Source: Nocardioides marmoribigeumensis
GTDB taxonomy: Bacteria > Actinomycetota > Actinomycetes > Propionibacteriales > Nocardioidaceae
Length of the DNA stretch: 64,000 bases
Assembly (NCBI RefSeq): GCF_031458325.1
Contig: NZ_JAVDYG010000001.1
Location: forward strand, 2,232,001 to 2,296,000
Direction of reading: 5' to 3'
Every line of letters begins with the position of its first letter. Position 1 is the stretch's first letter. A program made the translations under genes and the position numbers. The notes under the pieces were generated by a model. It saw only the letters and a list, made by a program, of their open reading frames with translations. It was not told the DNA's origin and made no database searches. Shown here piece after piece: positions 1 to 7,336 of the stretch.

Positions 1-297
1 GACGACGACGAGACCCTCGACGGCTTCGTCTCCCGGGTCCGCGACGAGGCCGCCCGCATGCGCGCCCACTGGTGCTTCATGGCGACCCAGACGCTGATCG
101 GGCCCCGCGCGGGCGCCGGCGAGGACGACGACACCGGCCAGGAGGCCGTCGTGTGGCAGCTGACCTCCACCGAGGCGGAGACCGCCGGTGCGATGGGCGG
201 CTTCATGCCGATCCACGGCACCCGGCTCGGCGAGTCCTTCGAGACCCAGCTCGCCGCCCCCGGCGTCGGCCCCTGGGCCGGCGTCCTCCCCTGCTGA
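1..297 (+). CDS. Hypothetical protein, 3' part only
   Basis: The reading frame is open from the first base and stops with TGA, so only the last 98 residues of the protein are seen and its start lies outside the window. The visible part begins with an acidic run (DDDETLDGF), continues through a helix-like stretch (VRDEAARMRAHWCF) and ends in a Gly/Pro-rich tail with a C-terminal cysteine. Codon use is that of a real high-GC actinobacterial gene. I do not recognise the family. The next gene runs in the opposite direction and converges on it about 30 bases further on. Confidence 0.6.
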   Translation, partial: DDDETLDGFVSRVRDEAARMRAHWCFMATQTLIGPRAGAGEDDDTGQEAVVWQLTSTEAETAGAMGGFMPIHGTRLGESFETQLAAPGVGPWAGVLPC

Positions 298-327
298 GGG
301 CCGCCTGCGGCGCCGGCCGCGACGGGG

Positions 328-813
328 TCAGCCGGCGCGCTCCAGGGTGGCGTTGTAGCGCGCGAGCACCGCGGCGAAGTCGGCCAGCTCGCGCTCGTCC
401 CAGTCCCCGAGCCGCTCGTCGAGCAGCTGGCGCCGGTGGGCGGCGACGTCGCGCAGGCGTCGACGGCCGTCGTCGCTGAGCGAGAGCAGCGTGGCGCGGC
501 CGTCCTCGGGATCGGGGGTGCGGTCCACGAGGCCGAGGTCGAGCAGGTGCTGCACCTGACGGCTGACCGAGGCCTTGTCCATCGCGAAGTGGCACACGAT
601 CGCCGAGGCCCGCAGCGGGCCGTGGTCGGCGAGGTGGGTGAGCACCAGGAACGTGGAGGGGTGCAGCGACTCGTGCACCTCCTGGGCCCGCTCGGCGATC
701 ACGCGGCGGACGCGCTTGATCAGCACCCCCACCTCGGCCTCGATCTGCCGCAGGCTGTCCTGCCGCTCGGCCGTGTCGTCGGCGGCCCGGGTCGTGACCG
801 GCGACCCGGTCAT
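328..813 (-). CDS. MarR family transcriptional regulator
   Basis: The protein has 161 residues and a winged helix-turn-helix typical of MarR: a recognition-helix region with DKASVSRQVQHLLDLGLV, followed by the wing RTPDPEDGRATLLSLSDDG. It is expected to be a dimeric repressor released by small aromatic or lipophilic ligands. The ATG start was chosen because it overlaps the TGA of the upstream efflux gene as ATGA, which implies translational coupling in one operon; a longer upstream frame has no family similarity. The pair is the classical arrangement of a MarR repressor controlling its own multidrug pump. The symmetrical sites upstream of the pump gene are the probable operator. Confidence 0.9.
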   Translation of the reverse strand: MTGSPVTTRAADDTAERQDSLRQIEAEVGVLIKRVRRVIAERAQEVHESLHPSTFLVLTHLADHGPLRASAIVCHFAMDKASVSRQVQHLLDLGLVDRTPDPEDGRATLLSLSDDGRRRLRDVAAHRRQLLDERLGDWDERELADFAAVLARYNATLERAG

Positions 814-2408
814 GCCCGCGGCGCGTTCTGGGCGGCGACCGGCTCGGCGACGGCGGCGGAGTCCTCGACGTCGAGCGTGGTGCGCAGCGGCACCTCGCGG
901 ATGAAGAGGATGCACAGCAGCGAGGCGATCGCGAAGGGCACGGAGACCATGAACAGGTGGCCGGTGGCGTCACCGAACGCGGTCTCGTAGAGGTGGCGGA
1001 CCGGCGCCGGCAGCGACGCGAGGTCGGGGATCGAGCCGCCACCGCCGTCGGAGGCGCTGGGCGTGACGCCCATCGCGGCCAGCCCGGTCTCGAGGGAGTC
1101 GCGGACCTGGTGGGCGAGCACCGCGCCGAGCGCCGAGACGCCCATCGCGCCGCCGAGGCTCCGGAAGAAGGCGACGGTCGCGCTGGCCGAGCCGAGGTCG
1201 GCGGTGCGGACGTTGTTCTGGACGGCCAGGACCAGGTTCTGCATGGTGGCGCCGAGACCGAGGCCGACCAGCGCCATGTAGACGCCGACGACCGGCAGCG
1301 GGGTGGCGTGGTCGATGGTCGCGAGCAGCGTGAAGCCCACGGCGACGAGCATCGAGCCGCCGACGAGGTAGCGCTTCCACAGGCCCGTGCGGGTGATGAT
1401 GCGCCCGATGACGATGCTGGAGACCAGCAGGCCGCCGACCATCGCGATCGACATCAGGCCGGCGCGGGTCGGGCTCATGCCGCGGGAGAGCTGGAAGTAC
1501 TGGCTGAGGTAGACCGTGGAGCCGAACATCGCGACGCCGACCAGCGCCGAGGCGATGGTCGCGAGCACGATCGTGCGGTCCTTGAACAGCCGCAGCGGGA
1601 TGACCGGCTCGGCTGCCACCCGGGCCTCGACCCACACCGCCAGCGCGATGACCGCGATGCCGCCTGCGACCAGCAGCCCGCTGGTGACCGAGATCCAGTC
1701 GAAGTCGGTGCCGGCGAGGGAGACCCAGACGAGCAGGATGCTGACGCCGCCGACGATGAGCCCGGCGCCGGCGAAGTCGACGGAGACCGGGCGCTTGACG
1801 ACGGGCAGGTGCAGCGTGCGCTGCAGGACGAGGAACGCGACGACGGCGATCGGCAGGGGTGCGAAGAAGCAGCCCCGCCAGCCCAGCGGGCTGTCCACGA
1901 TGACGCCACCGAGCAGCGGGCCGCTGACCGTGGCGAGGGCGAAGACCGCGCCGATGTAGCCGCTGTAGCGGCCGCGCTCACGCGGCGTCACCATGCTGGC
2001 GATCACCACCTGGACCAGCGCGGTGAGGCCGCCGACGCCGAGACCCTGGATCGCGCGGGCGCCGATCAGCACGCCCATCGAGGGCGCGAACGCCGCGACC
2101 AGCGAGCCGACGCTGTAGATCAGCAGCGCGGTCTGCACGAGGAGCTTCTTGGAGAACTGGTCGGAGAGCTTGCCCCAGACCGGCGTCGTAGCGGTCATCG
2201 TGAGCAGCGTCGCGACGACGACCCAGGTGTAGCCGGTCTGGGTGCCGTGCAGGTCGACCACGATGCGGGGCAGCGCGTTGGTGACGATCGTGCTGGAGAC
2301 CATCGCGACGAACATCGCCAGCAGCAGCCCGCTCATCGCCTCGAGGATCTCCCGGTGCGTCATCTGGGCGGCGGCCGCGGGGCTCGCCTGGGGGTGCGTC
2401 GTGGTCAC
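810..2408 (-). CDS. DHA2 (EmrB/QacA-type) MFS drug efflux transporter
   Basis: This 532-residue membrane protein has the size and hydrophobicity of the 14-helix DHA2 drug:H+ antiporters. Motif A is visible in the loop after helix 2 (GKLSDQFSKK) and the antiporter motif C appears in helix 5 (GAVFALATVSGPLLGG). The N-terminus has a short Ala/Pro-rich cytoplasmic stretch before helix 1 (LLLAMFVAMVSSTIVTNALP, in which the DHA2 charged residue is replaced by polar Ser/Thr/Asn). A GTG start is used. It is the first gene of an operon with the MarR gene, which overlaps its stop by four bases. The substrate cannot be told from sequence; export of a toxic organic compound is inferred from family and context. 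Confidence 0.92.
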   Translation of the reverse strand: MTTTHPQASPAAAAQMTHREILEAMSGLLLAMFVAMVSSTIVTNALPRIVVDLHGTQTGYTWVVVATLLTMTATTPVWGKLSDQFSKKLLVQTALLIYSVGSLVAAFAPSMGVLIGARAIQGLGVGGLTALVQVVIASMVTPRERGRYSGYIGAVFALATVSGPLLGGVIVDSPLGWRGCFFAPLPIAVVAFLVLQRTLHLPVVKRPVSVDFAGAGLIVGGVSILLVWVSLAGTDFDWISVTSGLLVAGGIAVIALAVWVEARVAAEPVIPLRLFKDRTIVLATIASALVGVAMFGSTVYLSQYFQLSRGMSPTRAGLMSIAMVGGLLVSSIVIGRIITRTGLWKRYLVGGSMLVAVGFTLLATIDHATPLPVVGVYMALVGLGLGATMQNLVLAVQNNVRTADLGSASATVAFFRSLGGAMGVSALGAVLAHQVRDSLETGLAAMGVTPSASDGGGGSIPDLASLPAPVRHLYETAFGDATGHLFMVSVPFAIASLLCILFIREVPLRTTLDVEDSAAVAEPVAAQNAPRA

Positions 2409-2437
2409 GGGGCCTCTTCGGGTGGATCGACGATCAA

Positions 2438-2481
2438 GTTGTCGGGGTCAACCATACGCCCGAGTGGTTGACCCCGACAAC
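2438..2481. promoter_or_regulatory. Double MarR-type operator / promoter of the efflux operon
   Basis: Two 17-base arms form a perfect inverted repeat separated by 10 bases. Each arm is itself an imperfect dyad (GTTG-N7-CAAC), so the site looks like two MarR half-operators facing one another. Read towards the efflux gene, a TTGTCG hexamer and a TATGGT hexamer about 18 bases apart fall within this site, so a bound repressor would cover the promoter. The gene starts about 30 bases downstream. MarR control is inferred from position and symmetry. Confidence 0.7.
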
Positions 2482-2577
2482 CAAACCCGGTGAGACGCCC
2501 GGCACACCCGCGCGGGTGCGACCGCGGCGGACGACTCCGTACCCTGGCCCGGTGACCACGAACCCCGGCCCGGCCCG

Positions 2578-3552
2578 ATGAGCGGCGGTCTGGCCGCGCT
2601 GCTCGACGACATCGCGACCATGGCCAAGCTGGCCGCCGCCTCCGTCGACGACGTGGGCGCCGCCGCGGGCCGCGCCAGCGCCAAGGCGGTCGGCGTGGTG
2701 GTCGACGACACCGCGGTCACCCCGCGCTACGCCCAGGGCTTCCACCCCAGCCGCGAGCTGCCGATCGTCAAGCGCATCGCGATCGGGTCGCTGCGCAACA
2801 AGCTGCTGATGATCGTCCCCGCCGCCCTCCTGCTGAGCCAGTTCCTCCCGTGGCTCGTCGAGCCGCTGCTCATGCTCGGCGGCACCTACCTCAGCTACGA
2901 GGGGGCGGAGAAGGTCTACGAGAAGCTCACGGGCCACGGGGGCGGCACGGACGACGGAGGCATCCCCGAGGGCGTCGACCCCGCCGAGCACGAGAAGACG
3001 ATGACCGCGGGCGCGATCCGCACCGACTTCATCCTGTCCTCGGAGATCATCGTGATCGCCCTCAAGGAGGTCACCCACGAGCCGTTCGTCTCCCGCGCGC
3101 TGATCCTGGTCGTGGTCTCGCTGCTCATCACCGCCCTGGTGTACGGCGTGGTGGGGCTGATCGTGAAGCTCGACGACATCGGGCTGCACCTCGCCGAGAA
3201 GGACTCGGCCGCCTCGCAGAGCCTCGGCCGCGGGCTGGTCAAGGCGATGCCGCGCATTCTCGCCGTGCTCTCCACCGTGGGCATCGCCGCGATGCTCTGG
3301 GTCGGCGGTCACATCCTGCTGGTCGGCTCCGACGAGGTCGGGTGGCACTGGCCCTACGAGCAGGTCCACCACCTCGAGGAGTCGGTCCACGACGCGGCCG
3401 AGAGCATCGGCGCGGTCCTCGGCTGGCTGACCAACACCGCGATCTCCGCCGTCATCGGGCTGGTCGTCGGCTTCCTCGTCGTCGGTGCGATGCACCTCGT
3501 GCCCGGTCGCGGGCACGCCGAGGACCCCGCCGCGGACGCCGCGGAGCACTGA
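2578..3552 (+). CDS. DUF808 family membrane protein (YedI-like)
   Basis: The protein has 324 residues. Its opening (MSGGLAALLDDIATMAKLAA) and the following DDVGAAAGRASAKAVGVVVDD segment are characteristic of the DUF808/YedI family. Four to five hydrophobic segments follow, for example around LLMIVPAALLLSQFLPWLV, ALILVVVSLLITALVYG, ILAVLSTVGIAAMLWVGG and AVIGLVVGFLVVGAMHL, so it is an inner-membrane protein. The family has no firmly established function. The ATG start is supported by the conserved N-terminus. The stop codon abuts the GTG of the next gene, suggesting co-transcription with the GH3 lipoprotein. Confidence 0.88.
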   Translation: MSGGLAALLDDIATMAKLAAASVDDVGAAAGRASAKAVGVVVDDTAVTPRYAQGFHPSRELPIVKRIAIGSLRNKLLMIVPAALLLSQFLPWLVEPLLMLGGTYLSYEGAEKVYEKLTGHGGGTDDGGIPEGVDPAEHEKTMTAGAIRTDFILSSEIIVIALKEVTHEPFVSRALILVVVSLLITALVYGVVGLIVKLDDIGLHLAEKDSAASQSLGRGLVKAMPRILAVLSTVGIAAMLWVGGHILLVGSDEVGWHWPYEQVHHLEESVHDAAESIGAVLGWLTNTAISAVIGLVVGFLVVGAMHLVPGRGHAEDPAADAAEH

Positions 3553-5289
3553 GTGCGGATTCCCGGCCGAGCAGGGGTGGCCGCGCTGGCCCTCACGCTG
3601 GCGGCGGGCCTGGCCGCCTGCGACGGTGATCCCCTGGGCGGCGGCCCGACAGGTGACGGCGCCGGGCCCTCGGCGTCACCCGCACCGCCCGACCCGCCGA
3701 CCCCGGCCGAGCGCCTGGGACTGGTCACCGGCTGGGGCCCGACGCGCCCCGAGCTGGAGCGGGCGGCGCGGCTCGTGCACGCGCTGCCGCTGCCGGCGCT
3801 CGCCGGGCAGGTCATCGTCGCCGGCTACAGCGGCACCGCGGCCCCCGTCGGCCTCGTGCGACGGCTCCACCTCGGCGGGGTCATCGTCTTCGCCGACAAC
3901 GTCGTCTCCACCGCCCAGGTGCGGGGGACCACCGCGACCCTGCGCCGCGAGGTGCGCCGCCCCTGGCCGCTGCTCGTGGGCGTCGACCAGGAGGGCGGAC
4001 TGGTCCAGCGCCTCCGGGGGGACGTGACGCGGCTGCCCGCGTTCATGTCCACGGGCGCGGCCCGCGACCCCGCGCTCACCCGCCGCGTGTACGCCGCCGC
4101 GGCGGGCGAGCTGCGTGGCCTCGGCCTGACCATGGACTTCGCCCCCGACGCCGACGTGACGATGGGCGCGGCCGACCCCGCCATCGGCTCACGCTCGGCG
4201 GGCAGCGACCCCGCCGCGGTGGCGCGTCACGTGATGGCGGCCGCCCGCGGGTTCCAGGACGCCGGGCTCGTCCCCGTGGTCAAGCACTTCCCGGGCCACG
4301 GCTCGGTCGACGCCGACAGCCACGTCACGTTGCCGGTCCAGCGCCGGTCGGTGCGCGAGCTCGCCCGGCGGGACTGGGTGCCGTTCCGGCGCGCGGTCGA
4401 CGGCGGGCTCCCCGCGGTCATGGTCGGGCACCTCGACGTGCGCGCCGTCGACCGGGGGGTGCCCTCGTCGCTGAGCCGCCCCGTCGTGACCGGGCTGCTC
4501 CGCCAGCGGCTCGGGTTCCACGGCCTGGTGGTCACCGACGCGCTCGACATGGCCGCCGTACGCCGTCACCTCGGGCCGGACCGCGCAGCCGTGGCCGCCC
4601 TGCGGGCCGGGGCCGACGTCGCGCTCATGCCCGTCGACCCGGCGGGCGCCCGGACGGCGATCGTGCGGGCGGTGCGTGGCGGCTACCTCACCCGGCTGCG
4701 ACTCGAGCAGGCCGCGGCCCGCCAGGTGGCTCTACTGCTGCACCAGCGGGCGACGGCCCGTCGGGGTCAGGTGCGCCCGCCGGGGGCGGCCCGGTCGCTC
4801 GCGTCGAGGCTCTCGGCCGAGGCGCTGACCTCCGTCGCGGGGCCGTGCTCGGGACGCATCGCGCCCTCGCGACCGATCCCGTTCGGCGACCCCTCGGCGG
4901 TCGCGAGCTTCAGGACCGCCGCCGCCGAGGCGGGTCTCGCGCTCGGGCACGTCGACTACGTCAAGCCGCCGCGACCGGAGCTGGGCAGGAAGTGGAGCAA
5001 GAAGCGCAAGCAGCGCGTGCTGCGCCGCTGGCGGGCGATCGAGCCGCACCCGGTCCTCCGCGGCACCCGCGTGGACCTGGTCGGAGCGGGCGACCCGGTG
5101 CCGACGTCCGACTACGTGGTGGCCGTCGACACGCCGTACGTCCTCGGCCGGACGGGTGCGTCGGTCCGGGTCGCGACGTACGGCGACGGGCCGGGGCCGA
5201 TGCGTGCGCTCGTGGCGTTCTGGCTCGGGCGCGCTCCCGCTCCCGGCCGCCTCCCGGTCGACGTGCCCGGCGTGCGGCGCGGCTGCTAG
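3553..5289 (+). CDS. GH3 family beta-N-acetylhexosaminidase-like lipoprotein
   Basis: The protein has 578 residues and starts with a lipoprotein signal peptide whose lipobox is LAAC (Cys23), so it should be lipid-anchored outside the membrane. The following Pro-rich linker leads to a family 3 glycoside hydrolase TIM barrel with the NagZ-type signature KHFPGHGSVDADSH and the nucleophile region VVTDALDMAAV. NagZ enzymes release beta-GlcNAc from peptidoglycan fragments, and that is the most likely substrate. The C-terminal ~170 residues form a second domain resembling the extra GH3 C-terminal domain of Gram-positive NagZ proteins. The GTG start directly follows the TGA of the DUF808 gene. Confidence 0.88.
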   Translation: MRIPGRAGVAALALTLAAGLAACDGDPLGGGPTGDGAGPSASPAPPDPPTPAERLGLVTGWGPTRPELERAARLVHALPLPALAGQVIVAGYSGTAAPVGLVRRLHLGGVIVFADNVVSTAQVRGTTATLRREVRRPWPLLVGVDQEGGLVQRLRGDVTRLPAFMSTGAARDPALTRRVYAAAAGELRGLGLTMDFAPDADVTMGAADPAIGSRSAGSDPAAVARHVMAAARGFQDAGLVPVVKHFPGHGSVDADSHVTLPVQRRSVRELARRDWVPFRRAVDGGLPAVMVGHLDVRAVDRGVPSSLSRPVVTGLLRQRLGFHGLVVTDALDMAAVRRHLGPDRAAVAALRAGADVALMPVDPAGARTAIVRAVRGGYLTRLRLEQAAARQVALLLHQRATARRGQVRPPGAARSLASRLSAEALTSVAGPCSGRIAPSRPIPFGDPSAVASFRTAAAEAGLALGHVDYVKPPRPELGRKWSKKRKQRVLRRWRAIEPHPVLRGTRVDLVGAGDPVPTSDYVVAVDTPYVLGRTGASVRVATYGDGPGPMRALVAFWLGRAPAPGRLPVDVPGVRRGC

Positions 5290-5565
5290 CTAACGGTCGC
5301 GCAGGGCGTCGACCAGGTCGCTCTTGGTCATCGTGGAGCGGCCCTCGATGCCCAGCTCGGCAGCGCGCTTGCGCAGCTCCTCGACCGTCCAGTCGTCGTA
5401 GGAGCCGGACCTGCCGCCCTTCTTGCCGACCTGCGTGCGGGAGGTGTTGTCGGCCGCGTTGGCGATGCGCGCGGCCTTCTCCTTGCTCGCGCCGTCGTCG
5501 CGGAGGGACTCGTAGAGCTCGGGGTCCTTCACCGAGGGCCCGGGACTCTTCTTCTGGGGTGCCAT
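5290..5565 (-). CDS. Rho N-terminal-like (Rho_N/SAP-fold) small basic protein
   Basis: The protein has 91 residues. It begins with MAPQKKSPGPSVKDPELYESL, has a Lys/Arg-rich centre (KEKAARIANAADN, QVGKKGGRSGSYDDW) and ends with a helix-extended-loop-helix typical of the Rho termination factor N-terminal/SAP fold (WTVEELRKRAAELGIEGRS followed by MTKSDLVDALRDR). Similar short proteins are common in actinobacteria and probably bind nucleic acid, but no defined role is known. The ATG at the MAPQKK motif was chosen over a longer low-complexity upstream extension. Its stop codon lies next to the stop of the convergent GH3 gene. Confidence 0.85.
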   Translation of the reverse strand: MAPQKKSPGPSVKDPELYESLRDDGASKEKAARIANAADNTSRTQVGKKGGRSGSYDDWTVEELRKRAAELGIEGRSTMTKSDLVDALRDR

Positions 5566-5666
5566 GCCAGGTGCGTACCCCGGCCCGCGGTCCTCCACTC
5601 GCCGGCGGAGGGGCGTGCGGTGCGGGGGGTCGTGGCGAGCTGGGCGGCGTGGGCGGGGGTCATCAT
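5529..5666 (-). CDS. Possible 45-residue small basic protein
   Basis: An ATGATG start is preceded by a good Shine-Dalgarno sequence (AGGAG, five bases before the first ATG). The encoded peptide (starting MMTPAHAAQLATTPRT) is Arg/Pro-rich and overlaps the 5' end of the Rho_N-like gene in another frame. Three 11-bp-spaced direct repeats lie about 60 bases upstream in the same orientation, which is what favours this short frame being expressed. There is no recognisable homology, and it may only be a leader whose translation couples to the next gene. Confidence 0.3.
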   Translation of the reverse strand: MMTPAHAAQLATTPRTARPSAGEWRTAGRGTHLAWHPRRRVPGPR

Positions 5667-5724
5667 GGCTGCTCCTGGAGGGTGTCTGCCGGGGTGGCTC
5701 CCCGGACGACCCCACCGTCGCAGC

Positions 5725-5755
5725 GGTCGCTTGCCGGCGACTTGAGGGCGACTTG
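5725..5755 (-). promoter_or_regulatory. Three 11-bp-period direct repeats (CAAGTCGCC type)
   Basis: Read on the minus strand there are three nonamers, CAAGTCGCC, CAAGTCGCC and CAAGCGACC, whose starts are exactly 11 bases apart. Such spacing places the repeats on the same face of the helix and is the known layout for OmpR/PhoP- and SARP-type regulators. The array sits between the end of the wax ester synthase gene and the small basic-protein genes on the same strand. A related CTCAAG array occurs near 58.9 kb. Confidence 0.5.
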
Positions 5756-5763
5756 CGGCCGGC

Positions 5764-7212
5764 TCAGCCGACCGCGTAGGCCTCCTCGAGCAGCTCCAGC
5801 TCGTCACCGGCGTAGACCGCCACCCGCTGCAGCGACGGCACCGCGTCGCGGCAGCCGATGAAGCCGAAGTCGAGGTGGCCGTCGTACGACTCGACGGTGA
5901 TGTTGAGCGCCATGCCGTGCACCGGGATCGACATCGGGTAGATCGCCTCCAGCCGGGCCCCGCGCAGGTAGTGGGTCGTCTGCGGTCCGGGGAGGTTGGA
6001 GATGCACAGGTTGAACGAGGTCGGCACCGGCAGCGACGTGCCGGTCATCGCGCTGAGCACCTGCAGGCCGCCGGGGCCGAGGAGGTAGCCGGAGTAGGCC
6101 AGGACGCCCAGCTGCGACAGGTCGGTCATCTGGCCCTTGGCGCTGGTCGTGGAGGAGATGACCGCCTCGAGCCGCTCGCGCGCGTCCTCGCGGTCGGTGG
6201 CCAGCGACGCCAGGGTCGCGCCGACGCGGTTGCCGCCGCCGGTGTCGCCGCTGGGCCGGATGTTGACCGGCAGGAAGGCGACCAGCGGCTTGCGCGGCAG
6301 CTCGTCGCGCTCGAGGAGGTAGCGCCGCAGCGCCCCGCCGCACATCGCCATCACCACGTCGTTGACGGTCCCGCCCGCCGCCTTGGCGACCGCGCGGATG
6401 CGGTCGAGCTCGACCTGCTGGGTGGCCAGCCGCCGGTTGCGGCCGCAGCGGGCGTTGAGGATCGTCCGGGGAGCCTGGCCCGGGGCGACCAGCTCGCTCC
6501 CCTCGGCCCGCGACCCGAGCTCGACCCCCGCGACCGCCTTGGCGGTGCCGAGGCCGGTGGAGGCCAGCGTCCCGCCGAGGCGTACGGCGGCACGCGCCGG
6601 CGCGGTCGCCGTCCGCACCGCGCGGGTCGGCAGCGACACCCGCTCCGGCTCCTCCTCCGGGGTCGTCCGCTTGCGCGGGCCGGAGGGCGAGACCGAGAAG
6701 AAGAACGGCATGTCCCGGTCGCTCGGGTCCTTGGACATGCTCTTGGCCTGGATGCGCACCGCGGAGTAGCCGTCGACCAGTGAGTGGTGGACCTTGGTGT
6801 AGAGCGCGAACCGCCCGCCCTCGAGGCCCTCGATCAGGTGGACCTCCCACGGCGGCCGGGTGAAGTCGAGCTGGTGGCTGTGCAGCCGGGAGACCACGAT
6901 GCCCAGCTCCCGCTCGTCGCCCGGGGACGGGAGCGCTGAGCGGCGTACGTGGTAGTCGATGTCGAAGCGGTCGTCGACCTTCCAGGCCTGGCCCGGGTGA
7001 CGCAGGACGTGGGGGTGGGTGAGCCGGAGGTTCCACGGGCTCGCGACGGGGGCGGCCAGGATCTCCTCGTAGAGCTCGCTGAGGAACTCCGGGCCCGACC
7101 CCTCCGGCGGTGTGAACGGCATGAGCGAGGCGACGTGCATCTTGGTCTCGACGCTCTCGCCCCACAGGAACATCGCGTCGAGCGGGTTGATCCAGCGCTT
7201 CTCGGTCACCAT
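5764..7212 (-). CDS. Wax ester synthase/diacylglycerol acyltransferase (WS/DGAT)
   Basis: The protein has 482 residues, the usual length for bacterial WS/DGAT. The acyltransferase motif HHSLVDG is at residues 142-148 (consensus HHxxxDG), and family motifs follow: NDVVMAMCGGALRRYL, PLVAFLPVNIR and NLCISNLPGPQ. The N-terminus MVTEKRWINPLDAMFLWGE matches the family start. It should esterify acyl-CoA to diacylglycerol or fatty alcohol for storage lipid at the membrane face. A TAGGTT hexamer six bases before the ATG suggests a leaderless transcript. One copy of the composite palindromic repeat lies just upstream, between this gene and pckG. Confidence 0.93.
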   Translation of the reverse strand: MVTEKRWINPLDAMFLWGESVETKMHVASLMPFTPPEGSGPEFLSELYEEILAAPVASPWNLRLTHPHVLRHPGQAWKVDDRFDIDYHVRRSALPSPGDERELGIVVSRLHSHQLDFTRPPWEVHLIEGLEGGRFALYTKVHHSLVDGYSAVRIQAKSMSKDPSDRDMPFFFSVSPSGPRKRTTPEEEPERVSLPTRAVRTATAPARAAVRLGGTLASTGLGTAKAVAGVELGSRAEGSELVAPGQAPRTILNARCGRNRRLATQQVELDRIRAVAKAAGGTVNDVVMAMCGGALRRYLLERDELPRKPLVAFLPVNIRPSGDTGGGNRVGATLASLATDREDARERLEAVISSTTSAKGQMTDLSQLGVLAYSGYLLGPGGLQVLSAMTGTSLPVPTSFNLCISNLPGPQTTHYLRGARLEAIYPMSIPVHGMALNITVESYDGHLDFGFIGCRDAVPSLQRVAVYAGDELELLEEAYAVG

Positions 7213-7218
7213 CGCCCC

Positions 7219-7224
7219 AACCTA
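7219..7224 (-). promoter_or_regulatory. Leaderless -10 element (TAGGTT) of the WS/DGAT gene
   Basis: TAGGTT lies six bases before the ATG on the minus strand, fitting the TAnnnT -10 box of actinobacterial leaderless genes. No Shine-Dalgarno sequence is present. Confidence 0.5.
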
Positions 7225-7240
7225 GACGCCCGGCGAAAAA

Positions 7241-7320
7241 TCACTAGGTACCTAGTGAAACTGGCACTCCCCGAGCGAAACTTCGCTCGGGGAGTGCCAA
7301 AGTCACTAGGTACCTAGTGA
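7241..7320. repeat. Composite palindromic repeat element, copy 1
   Basis: Two identical 18-base palindromes (TCACTAGGTACCTAGTGA) have centres 62 bases apart. Between them lies a perfect hairpin with an 18-bp stem and a 2-base loop (TGGCACTCCCCGAGCGAA and its complement). A second copy with the same spacing occurs at 53.3 kb. The element lies between the end region of pckG and the start of the WS/DGAT gene, which are transcribed in the same direction, so the hairpin may also act as a terminator. There is no coding potential. Confidence 0.8.
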
Positions 7321-7336
7321 AACCGAAACCCGGCTC

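Noticed and set aside
957-2471. Long plus-strand frame opposite the MFS transporter
   Set aside because: The translation is Asp/Arg/Ala-rich with no hydrophobic or domain pattern, whereas the minus strand has a complete DHA2 transporter.
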